From the NCBI GenBank assembly GCA_026873275.1, contig JANTUC010000003.1, forward strand, positions 2,418,001 through 2,482,000: a DNA stretch of 64,000 nucleotides. The letters are read 5' to 3'. Made by a program: the position numbers and the translations under genes. Of this stretch, positions 54,886-64,000 are shown piece after piece (the first letter of the stretch is position 1; every line of letters starts with the position of its first letter). Under the pieces are notes generated by a model that was given only the letters and a program-made list of their open reading frames with translations, did no database searches and was not told where the DNA came from. The DNA is from Pseudopithomyces maydicus. Its lineage: Eukaryota; Ascomycota; Dothideomycetes; Pleosporales; Didymosphaeriaceae.

Positions 54886-56634
54886 ATGGCGGACCTTCCA
54901 ACGAAACCTTCCGAACAGGATCTTGCCAACCACGGTAGAGTTATCTCACCGCATCTGGACCCTAGCTACACCGCCGAATTCGACCCGGGAGCCAGCAATG
55001 GCAACTCCCAACATCTCGACGATGTAGCAGAGTCTTCGCTCCGCCTTCCGGGTGGTGACATGCACAGAGATCTCTACAGGATCCAGGCCGAATCCAAGCG
55101 TGCCAAAATGCACAAGCGGGCGGCAACGTTTTCGCATTCCGCGGAGTTCGCACCTTCCGAGGCTGGAGACGAGGACGCAGGTGACTATTTCGTCCCCGTT
55201 CACGAACAACTCGCTCCCGGCGGGTTCAGACGGGCGTACCTTGCGCGACAGGCGAGAAGTGTTAGTAACATTGCGGCTCCTGTTACAAGAAATTTTATTT
55301 CCTTTTTGGAGCTCTACGGGAACTTTGCTGGTGAGGATTTAGAGGAATCGGACGATGAGACGGCTGTTGAGGATGAGGAATCGACTGCACCCGATGAAAA
55401 TCGACCGTTGCTTGGAAGGAGAAAGAGCTCCAAGAGGATTAGGGCTCAAGGCGACGCATCAAACTTGAAGTCTTTCTTCACCCTGTTGAAAGCCTTCGTT
55501 GGAACAGGTATCATGTTCCTGCCAAAGGCGTTCAAGAACGGCGGCATGCTGTTTTCGTCAATCACACTTCTGACGGTCGCTGCCGTCACGATGCTCTGCT
55601 TCCAGCTTCTCCTCCAGTGTCGCGCGCGATACGGCGGCGGTTACGGAGAGATTGGTCAAGCTATCGGAGGAGAACGATTACGTTCCATCATTCTCTCCTC
55701 CATCATGCTTTCGCAGATTTGCTTCGTCTGTGCTGGTCTCATCTTCACAGCAGACAACATCTCTGCCTTCCTGACCGCTGTCACACCCAGCAAGAATGTA
55801 CCGCTATCCACAAACGCCCTCATTGGCATCCAGCTCATCGCGCTGATCCCCATGTCGTACATCCGTAACATCTCCAAGCTCGGTCCGCTAGCCATCCTCG
55901 CCGACGTTTTCATCGCCATGGGTCTCGTCTACATCTACTGGTACGACATCTCGAGCATCTCCAAGATGCACGGCTTCCACCCCTCCGTCCAGCTCTTCAA
56001 CCCCCGGGACTTCACACTGACCATCGGCTCCGCAATCTTCACCTTCGAAGGCATCGGCCTCATCCTCCCCATCCAATCCAGCATGAAGCACCCGGAGCAC
56101 TTCAACAAACTCCTCGCCCTCGTCATGCTCATCATCACCGTCATCTTCTGCTCCGTCGGCGTCCTCTGCTACGGCACCTTTGGCGAAAATGTCAGCGTCG
56201 AGGTCATCACCAACTTCCCGCAGACGAGCAAGCTCGTCAACGCGATACAGTTCCTGTACGCGATTGCCGTCATGGTCGGCGAGCCCGTGCAGCTGTTCCC
56301 CGCGATACGTATCCTGGAGCAAAAGTTCTTCGGGCAGCGCTCCGGGAAGCAGAATATGCTCACCAAGTGGAAGAAGAATGCGTTCCGCACGTGCATTGTG
56401 TTGTTTGCGGGTCTCATTGCCGTTGTCGGTGCGAGCAATCTGGACAAGTTTGTTGCTCTCATCGGTAGTGTGGCGTGCGTGCCGTTGGTGTATATCTACC
56501 CGGCGTACCTTCACCTGAAGGGTGTTGCCGATAGCAACCTTGCGAAGGCGGGTGATGTTCTGATGATGGTTGTCGGGTTAGTGGCTATGGTGTACACGGC
56601 GTCCATCACGATTGTGAGGTGGTCCGAGTCCTGA
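54886..56634 (+). CDS. Vacuolar amino-acid transporter (AAAP family, AVT3/4-like)
   Basis: A single exon of 582 codons. An acidic, Ser-rich cytosolic N-terminus of about 190 residues (ending ENRPLLGRRKSSKRIRAQ) precedes eleven hydrophobic helices. The first is LKSFFTLLKAFVGTGIMFLPKAF (landmark KAFVGTGIMFLPKAFKNGG), the AAAP signature. Further landmarks are GYGEIGQAIGG, ISKLGPLAILADVFIAMGL, FTFEGIGLILPIQSSMKHP and VGEPVQLFPAIRILEQKFF. The long N-terminus and the EGIGLILP motif match AVT3/AVT4-type transporters that export neutral amino acids from the vacuole. The PLLGR stretch resembles an adaptor-type sorting signal (inference). Its 3' end converges on the mucin-like gene. Confidence 0.92.
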   Translation: MADLPTKPSEQDLANHGRVISPHLDPSYTAEFDPGASNGNSQHLDDVAESSLRLPGGDMHRDLYRIQAESKRAKMHKRAATFSHSAEFAPSEAGDEDAGDYFVPVHEQLAPGGFRRAYLARQARSVSNIAAPVTRNFISFLELYGNFAGEDLEESDDETAVEDEESTAPDENRPLLGRRKSSKRIRAQGDASNLKSFFTLLKAFVGTGIMFLPKAFKNGGMLFSSITLLTVAAVTMLCFQLLLQCRARYGGGYGEIGQAIGGERLRSIILSSIMLSQICFVCAGLIFTADNISAFLTAVTPSKNVPLSTNALIGIQLIALIPMSYIRNISKLGPLAILADVFIAMGLVYIYWYDISSISKMHGFHPSVQLFNPRDFTLTIGSAIFTFEGIGLILPIQSSMKHPEHFNKLLALVMLIITVIFCSVGVLCYGTFGENVSVEVITNFPQTSKLVNAIQFLYAIAVMVGEPVQLFPAIRILEQKFFGQRSGKQNMLTKWKKNAFRTCIVLFAGLIAVVGASNLDKFVALIGSVACVPLVYIYPAYLHLKGVADSNLAKAGDVLMMVVGLVAMVYTASITIVRWSES

Positions 56635-57349
56635 GACCGTGCAGTGGCAGCGGAAAACGAGCAAATTCGGGAAAACTTATATCGAGGATGAAAATTGGGG
56701 AAGAAGGCAAATATAGTGTTTGCATTGGTCTGTTAAGTCGCGTGCATTGTATGGCGTTGGTGGTTTCTCTACGATTGGATGACGTTCATGGCGCATTTAC
56801 ACACATTACTGAATCCTAGCATTGCATGAGTATTTGCGCTATCACACGATCATTTAGTATGTAATGCAATGTGGGATGAGTTTACAGAAATTGTTCGTGC
56901 ACAATTGGCCATCATCTTATAGTGTTTATTGTTCTCTACTCACACGTGCTTAAGCAGAGGGCACGATCACAGCCAGCAAAGCAAACTTCAATCTACACAC
57001 GTTTTCTAGTTTTTATTAATCTACTAATACACTCGAACTGATGATACAAATCCTGCCTCGGGCATGCAAAAGGGTATAAAAAATGTTGCCAGTGCTTAAT
57101 GCAAAAGAAAAACGAAGTAAACGAATGTGGTGAAATGAAGTAGCAGCTGAGGCTAGCGGCTGGTAAAAAGACAGCAAGGTCGTCATCGTCGGAGGTAATT
57201 AAAGCTGATGAAGCTTCTCCAAACGGTGCTGGCAGTTGCTTGAGAAGTAAAAAGTCTATCGCAGATTCAGGTCTTTCCATCATCCAATCCGCCCATCCAT
57301 ATGCACAAAGTCAACCATTAAGCCATGACAAGTTCAGTTTATTACCAGC
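56635..57349. other. Intergenic between convergent genes
   Basis: A 715-base stretch, AT-rich, holding both 3' UTRs. No supported feature. Confidence 0.5.
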
Positions 57350-60300
57350 TTAGAACTGGCGTCCCAGAAGCGATGGATCGGCAAACATCATCTCGCCACT
57401 CCTCTTTCTCTGCACCACGGGGTCGTCGCTGAAGTCTGCCGCGGTAGGTGTTGGCACGGGGCTGAGATGCTGATTTCTCGGCACGTCGAGCTCCCCGCTC
57501 ACGCTATCGTTGCCCATGGGTTTACGCTTGATGGTCAAGGGAAGGCCGGTGGAGGCGAGGAGTGTCTGACCTGGGCCAGCGAGTGTGGGCTGACGGCGCA
57601 AAGGAAGCGGCTTCTTTGGGAAGAGCGGTGCAGGAACGTCAACCTGATCAACTCTGTTATTCTCCCAGCTGGCATCATCTTGGGGCTTAGGCCCAATGTG
57701 TGCTGGAGGTGGCTGTACAAGTGTTCGTTGGCTATCAGGCGACTCACGTGGTGCGGGTGAGCGACGTCCTTCGGGAGTATTCCTACCAGAGTTGAGCGGC
57801 GCCGGAATTAGAGAAGCGCTGTCTGAATCTCGGCCAGGGAAGTGCTTAGCAAACGGTGCAGTTGGTGGTGGACGGAATTCGTAGGGGTTCGGTGAAGGAC
57901 CACGTGTCGGCATTGCAGAGCGCGGCGTTGGCGGCGGTGCGAGGACTGTGATGGAAGAGTCGGTTGAAGCATGTGGGGCAACGTTCAAGATCAAGTCATG
58001 TTCGAAAGGATCGGCGAAAGGATCGCTTTGCCTCTCCGAGGCACGGTTTCTAACGGGACTCGAATTGCGCTTCGCGGGGCCATAAGGAGACATTGGAGGA
58101 AACTCGCGTGCAGCAGGACTATTGTTGAACGCATTGAACTCATAAGGGTTGATGGCGAGTGGGCCGTTGACAGTGCCACCCAGAGGAGGGAGGTTCGCTA
58201 CAGGCTTAGGCTCCTCTGGATCACGGAACGGGTTCTGAGAAGCCTCATCTTGGTATTGGTTGAGGCTGATGCTTGACGCTGCTGCGGCGGCGTTCAGTGC
58301 AAGCGAAGGGTCCCAGGGCATAGTAGACAGGTAAGAGCCAGTACTATAGCGAGATTCACGGGGAAGACGTCCTTCCGATGTGTGCTCTTGAGCGCCATAT
58401 ACTGGGCCAATAGAGTGGCGGTAGGAAGAGGCCTTCGATACGGAGCGAGCAAGGCCACCAGCAGCGGCACCACCGGTAGCAACTTCAGACATAGCAGGGC
58501 TACGGGCAGAAGCACTAGAGAGCGATCGGCTGAGTGCAGCACCACCCCCGCCCGACACAGCAGGAAGTGCACCTCCAGCTTCGGCATCATGGTTGTTGCT
58601 GTTTGCTGGTGGGGAGTCGTAATACGACATACCGCCAGTGCTATGGCGCTTGTTACTCATATTTGAATGGTATCGTCGAGCAAGGAAGAGAGCAGCAACA
58701 AGAGCAATGAGTAGACACGTTGTGCCACCCACAGCGATACCGGCAGTCTGGGACTTGGACAGTGGCGGTGGCTTCTCCTCGCCACTACCTGCGCCTCCAA
58801 GAGGAGCCTCGGTGGACGAGGCTGATGGTGATACAGCAGCTGGATCAGAGTCGAAGCCCGTTGGAATAGTTGGAGGGGGCCCAGCTGTGCAGGTGTACCA
58901 GTGGGTGCCTCGTCGGTAGGCCCGTCTGTTGGACCACTTGTCGGCTCTACAGTCTCAGATTCAGAGTCATTGGTAGCCTTCGTAGTAGCATCAGGCTTTT
59001 CAGACGAAATGCCAGTTGCAGTAGGGACTGCTTCAGTAGAGCTGGGAACAGCAGATTGTTCGCCATTGCTTGTACTCGCCTCCGCGCTGGTAATGCTTTC
59101 GGAAGTGGGGACGGGTGCGCCGATTGGTACCTGCGATTCTACCGTGTCTACCTCAACGGCGCTGCTCGCAGTATCTGAAGCAACGGCCGGGTCAGTTGGG
59201 TGGGCGATTGAGGCAGATGTAGTAAATCCTGTTGGGATGGCTGCTCCTGATGTCAAAGAGACACCCAAACCAGATGTTGCCACAATAGTAGAATCAGTTA
59301 CACCTGATGGTGTGCCGGAAACAATTGCAGTCGATTCACTTGTTGGGATAGGTGCAGGAACTGTAGCATCGGTTGTAGCACTCGCCACAGGGGCTGATAC
59401 ATCTGTGGGGGCGATTGTAAGATCTGTTGCGGAAGCCTCCCCAGTTGGGCTAAGAGTAGAGTCGACTATGCCTGACGGTACACTTGGCAGACCTGTCACT
59501 GATGTCTCACCTACAGGCGTCGAAGTCTCAATAACGGATGTCTCACCCACGGATGCGATGGGTGCGTCCGTCGGAGTCGGGCTTCCTTGAGTCTCGCTTA
59601 CTGGCACCCCAGTGGACGCCAAGTCCGACGGAGTGGATGGGGCTGAGGTCTGGACAGCGGACGGGTCGAAGATGGAGAAGACAGGCAAATCATCTGATGA
59701 GACGACAATTGATGTCGTCGCCTCAGTCGCACCTATTGACGTTGGTTCTGCTGTCGCCGTCGTAGGCCCCGGAACAACCGAAGCATCCTCGTTTGCACTG
59801 CTCTTGGGGTTCTCGTCACCCGTATTCGGGTTGGGAACATTTGTGGGTGCTAAAGAAAATGTGGTGGCACCAGTTCCCATTGCACCAGTTAGAGAAATAC
59901 CATCTCCTGTAGAGATAGGAACAGCTGGTACATCAGATGAGATAGGACTGTCTGTGGGCGTCTCAGAAGCAGGGATTGTTGGCTCAACAGGTTTGACAGA
60001 GGTCAGCAGCTTAGAAGAAGGTACGGCATCGCTGGTATCGGTAGGTACAGCTTCTACACCAGACTTTACAGAAGAGACAAGGTCGCCAATATCAGTGAGG
60101 ATGGCCCCCACGTCAGAGCCCACAGATGACACAATGCTCGCGATCGCTGAAGGCGCGTCCATGACATCTGATAGAATGGAGGATATAGGCAGGAGGTCTG
60201 GAAGAGATGCGGCAGCCGTACTCTCAGGGAAGTCGGTGGTAGAAGTGATATCAAAACTTGCAGTAACCGGAATCTCGGCCTCATCAGTCTCAGTGGGTTG

Positions 60301-61713
60301 GGCACGCGTACGAGATACTGTTGGTTTTCCGGAGTTGGATCCCTCGGTAGTGCTGATAACAGTCAAAGATGGTATGGGTTCCTCTTCTGATACAGCAGTG
60401 GTCTCGATGGCCACAGTGGTCTCGACTTCTTCTGAAGTGGTGGTAGATGTTTCAGTGGGAAGTTCCAGCTCTAGACTCGAGGAAATAGGAGTCTCTGTCA
60501 TTGTTGGCTCAATTTTAGCGCCTGATGGGCGGTTCCGGGTACGAGTTTGCGATTCAGCAGGCGTCTCTGTAGCCTCAGGCAACGTTGACTCGCTACTGGT
60601 TAGAATTGGAACTTCTGAGCTTGTGTCTGCAGTAGAGATCGGTTGAGATGATGAAAATACATCGGACGCAGCTGGATCGGTGGTTATTGGTTCTGCGATC
60701 GAGCTCTCTGGTACTTCAATGGCCGCAGATGACTCTGGTGTAACATTTGGCTTTTGCGGTCTTCCAGCTCCACGCGTCAACGACACGGATGTTGTGAGTG
60801 ATTCCGATGCTTGTGGTACAGTTGTGGATTCAACTTGGCTTGATTCTACCTCTGATGATACAGTCGAGGATGATAGTTCCGCGGTTGAGCTTATCTTCGA
60901 GGTTACAATAGTTGCAGTAGTCGTCGGCTCGGGAGTAGAGTTGTCTTCTGGAACCGATGATGCAGCATCAGTAACAGGCAGATCTGTGCTTGAGATGGGC
61001 TCAAATGTGACATCCTCGGTGGGTGTTGGCTCAGGGCTGGGGTCAGCCTCTGGTGGCGATGTCACAGTCTCGGTGACAGGCAATTCTGTGCTCGAGATGA
61101 GCTCAGACGTAGCAGCTTCAGTTGTTGTTGGCTCAAAGCTGGAAGTCGTCTCGGGCAAAGACTCTGTGAATTCCGCAATAGGCAGCTCTGTGCTCGAAAT
61201 AATCTCAGATGTAGCAGTTTCACTTGCCGAGGGGATGGCACTGGATTCGGGTTCTGTGGTGGTGACAGGTGTAGTTGTAGGAACCAGGCTCGAAATGACA
61301 GGAGTCTCGATCGCTGTAGGGATCTCGGTTGTTATAACAACCTCTGATGTGGATGGTAGCTCATCCTGTTGCGCCGAGGTAGATGGTAGTCCGTCTGTCG
61401 TCGGCACGATCACAACAGGGATCGATGTCTCAGGCACCTCTAACTCTGGCTCTTGAGTTTCGGGCGCCTCAGGTACCTCAGGTATCTCTGGTGTGATAGT
61501 CTGATTTGACCATGGTTGTTGTCGTTTATTTAAACGATTGAATCGTCGAGCAGTAAGGCTCTCTCGCCTACCCAAGACTTCATCTGAGGTCGATGTTAGT
61601 AAAGTTTGAGGCGAAGGTGCATGCCAGAGCCTACCTTTGTGTGGAAATATTGCATTAGTTGGAGTTACGAGCAACGCCGCATAGGAAAGCACCAAAGCAC
61701 CCTTGAACCACAT
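57350..61713 (-). CDS. Mucin-like single-pass membrane protein, one frame break
   Basis: Reads as one 1454-residue protein if a single base is allowed in the G5 run at 58875-58879. The signal peptide MWFKGALVLSYAALLVTPTNA is followed by RRFNRLNKRQ, a Kex2-like KR site. A Ser/Thr/Pro/Glu-rich ectodomain of about 880 residues follows, with three 34-residue repeats starting ISSTELP/ISSTDLP (coded around 60980-61200). After the break the frame gives a juxtamembrane GSGEEKPPPLSKSQTAG, one helix (GGTTCLLIALVAALFL) and a ~440-residue basic, Ser/Pro-rich cytosolic tail. The topology (signal, mucin stalk, one TM, long tail) is that of fungal wall-stress or signalling mucins, but no WSC, MID or Msb2-type motif is recognisable. 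N-glycosylation is sparse; O-glycosylation would dominate. If the break is real, the secreted half would end without a membrane anchor. Confidence 0.78.
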
Positions 61714-62498
61714 GGCATTGTCGAAGAAAGGAGTGACTGAATGAACGACAAAACGAGAAAGAGAGCGACGAAAAATGTGAAACGAAGGGAAGGTAAGGTA
61801 CTATGTCCTTAAGGCAGGCGCGACAAGGCGAAGGCCGACGGTATATCATCTTGGCCGCATGCTGAAATCCATTACATCGGGGGCCACACTCTCGTGCCAC
61901 ATCCCTGCTGTGATCCGACCAGGGTACTATCGGGGTTGAGGCTTAGCGCGCACATACCATCACCCACAGTCCGAAGGCCATCCTAACACGTCAGCTAACA
62001 ATAGACGATAGACCGCAGAGCATAATTTCGCTCGCAACTCCATGGCGGACACGAAACGGACCGAATCGGGATGTCTGCCTGTGTGTAAGAAGCTTGATTG
62101 TCAATTCGATATCTTTTGCACCAAACGGATTCTTTCCAGTTAACCTGGAGCGTCCACTGAGAGGCGAATTAAGGCAAGGAACATGGCAACAAGCACACGT
62201 GCGGAATAGGTTTCCTGAAAGGATGTCTTAGTCCTCTTGAGTATCATAGGTGAGCCTAAACTTCAACACGATGCTCGTGTCTGAGATCATCAAGAAAGCT
62301 ATATGCCTAGCCGCGAATACTCTGCGAATCTCAGCAGAACACGATGAGAGACGGCAGCTAGATTGGTGCTCCAGTTGCGTTGACATGGTGGGTAACTTTG
62401 TTGTTATTGCACAACAGCATGTCCGTAGTGCGGACCCACCTCCACAATTTCGTTTATGCCTCGTTTCAAAGGATTCCCTCTGGATGCCTTGCCGTCAT
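61714..62498. other. Intergenic between two minus-strand genes
   Basis: A 785-base stretch that should contain the mucin promoter and the dehydrogenase 3' flank. Pyrimidine/purine-rich sequence near 61740-61800 may be the mucin leader. No other gene is supported. Confidence 0.5.
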
Positions 62499-63586
62499 TC
62501 AGGAAACACCTACAGCACTTGTTGCGTTTCCAGTGACGATGTGGGCTTGACTATCGCGAACAAGCTCCTGGATCCAAATGGGCATGGAACGCACAAATGG
62601 TGCAAGCTTCGGTCCCAGGACTAATTGACCGCTTTTAGCTGCAATAATTTGGTCCACCATGATTTTCGCTACGTCTCTAGGATCTTCAAATGATTTGCGG
62701 AACTGTTCGTCTAATGTAATGTTCAACCGCGTCTTGGTCCAGATTGGGTAAACGATTGAGGTTTTGATCTGAGGACAAAAGTATCGATGCTTCAATTCTT
62801 GCGTGAGGGTCTCATGGAAAGCTATAAGGCCAGCCTTGGTTGCAGCATAGTCGGCAGAGTTTGCCATTCCCAGAAAAGCAGCCATGCTAGAAGTAGCCAT
62901 GATATGACCTTTTTTTCTGGAGATCATATCAGGGAGGAACTCTTGCACCGTATACCAGTGACTGATGAGATTTAACCCGACAAGGGTCTGCAGTAGCTTT
63001 GGTGAAAGGTCGAGGATGCTGCTTGAGTTGCCTATCCCGGCATTGTTGATCAGAATGGATGGGGAACCATGGTCTGAGCGTAGTGCCTGGGCAGCGCTGT
63101 GGACAGCGTCCCGCGAAGTGAGATCGCATTGGTAAAAACCAACTTGGTCGCCCTCATCTACGCGCTGGGTTAGCCACGACCATGGGAGCTCAAGCATGGG
63201 TGCCGACGAAATAAGTGCACACCGTTCTGGAGAGCTTCGGACAGCGGCTGAATATCGAGCACAGCAACCTTCACGCCATAAGACACTAGCTCCTTCACGA
63301 CAGCAGCGCCAATTCCATTAGAGCCGCCAGTGACGACAGCAAGCTCCTTGCTCCAGTCCCAGGAGCTTCGATCATTCGTAAACAACCAGCGGTTCTCTGC
63401 CCAGATGTTGAGAAGGCTGTTTACCTCGCGAATGAGGCAAGCCGCCAAGATAGACTGGAAGACGCGAGCAAGCTGTGCGCACTGTGCGGCCGAAAGAGGC
63501 AAGGACGACGGAAGCCCAAAAGAAAGAAGAGCCGTCCAGAGCGCGATGTAGGCTCCCGCGAGCACGAGACCCCGGATCGCTGGCAT
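62499..63586 (-). CDS. Short-chain dehydrogenase/reductase, RDH10/DHRS-like
   Basis: Two exons, complement(62499..63157, 63223..63586), 340 residues. The 65-nt intron has a GTGTGC donor and a CTAAC branch 14 bases before the CGTAG acceptor, joining SEALQN to DEGDQVGFYQC. The N-terminus has a membrane-anchor helix (LVLAGAYIALWTALLSFGL). NAD(P)-binding TGGSNGIG is at 86-93, NNAG at 159-162, the serine of the triad in ATSSMA (about 211-212), and YAATK with Y225 and K229. The segment DLTSRDAVHSAA is the usual CDLT-type motif. Family members oxidise or reduce lipophilic alcohols and ketones, often on ER or lipid-droplet membranes. An alternative acceptor 14 bases upstream would need a phase-0 donor (GTGCAC) and is less likely. 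Confidence 0.9.
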
Positions 63587-64000
63587 TGCGGCGCGGCCGG
63601 GCAGCAGGCTGTCGAATGGCAGTGAAGGATGGCCCCCCGCACGTGAGTGAAGGCTGCGGGCCTCCAGGAACGCCCTCGGGTGCTTCTGGGTACGAGGTCG
63701 CGGTGGAGACTATGCCGGAGATTGGGCAACAGGAAACAGACAGTGGGCCACGCAGGTACCAGCAGGCAGCGTGAGACGGAGCGCAGACACGACCAGGCCT
63801 TGCAGAGGGTGGCGAGGCGACGACGGTGGGCGGTGGCCTGCTCACAGCCCAGGAACGCGCTGGGTGAAGTCCGACGCGCTAGTTACATAACACGACACGC
63901 GAACCCCCGAAGCAGCATCGCATCAGAGCCTTCGGACTTTGTTCAACGCCACTTCATCGTCGCGTTTCAGGGCTTCCAAGCAAGACCTGGAGCATCCTGC
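63587..64000. other. GC-rich upstream flank at window end
   Basis: A 414-base stretch upstream of the dehydrogenase start. The open frames here are GC-driven and unrecognised. A gene starting beyond the window cannot be excluded. Confidence 0.5.

Noticed and set aside
58901..61456. Plus-strand open frames of 229, 344 and 258 codons opposite the mucin gene.
   Set aside because: They are Val/Ser/Gly-rich shadows of the Ser/Thr repeat on the minus strand; no known protein resemblance.

Overview
The window is nuclear DNA from a filamentous ascomycete. Most genes carry short GT-AG introns of about 40-90 nt, often with a CTAAC-like branch site just before the acceptor. The gene families are typical of moulds: a class III-type chitin synthase, a fungal rhodopsin-fold membrane protein, a DUF1996 secreted protein, a tyrosinase, a GH43 enzyme and a mucin-like wall or membrane protein. 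A Dothideomycete (Pleosporales-like) source is my best guess from the overall feel of several lineage-type proteins; it is inference, not proof.

Layout. 0-15 kb: JmjC protein, rhodopsin-like protein, a 2.5 kb GC-rich gene-free stretch with a 10-bp tandem repeat, reticulon, EamA-type transporter, a small fungal membrane protein and an MFS sugar transporter. 15-31 kb: a multi-exon membrane protein of unknown function, a split tRNA-Glu-like remnant, an unknown acidic protein, a histidine phosphatase, chitin synthase, a DUF218-like protein and a small basic protein. 30-36 kb: core metabolism and regulation (RIB7 for riboflavin, UBC12 for neddylation, ILV5 for branched-chain amino acids) plus a cupin protein. 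36-51 kb: a more AT-rich, loosely packed stretch with accessory-type genes (GH43, flavin monooxygenase, DUF1996 protein, tyrosinase, large SLIP-GC/dynamin-like GTPase). It ends at an intron-containing tRNA-Lys(CUU). 51-64 kb: a small secreted protein, a multi-TM protein, a vacuolar amino-acid transporter (AVT family), a 1.45 kb-codon mucin-like transmembrane protein and a short-chain dehydrogenase.

The most important observation concerns sequence quality. Five otherwise convincing genes (MFS transporter, 15-17 kb membrane protein, RIB7, cupin protein, mucin-like protein) need single-base corrections to read through. Six of the seven corrections are one missing base in a run of five or six identical bases. 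This looks like consensus error in homopolymers rather than five independent pseudogenes, and it should be kept in mind for the whole assembly.

No transposon, CRISPR array or viral sequence was recognised. No secondary-metabolite core enzyme (PKS, NRPS, terpene cyclase) is present, so the FMO/tyrosinase neighbourhood cannot be called a classical biosynthetic cluster. The exon joins given below were worked out by hand from splice signals and reading-frame continuity.
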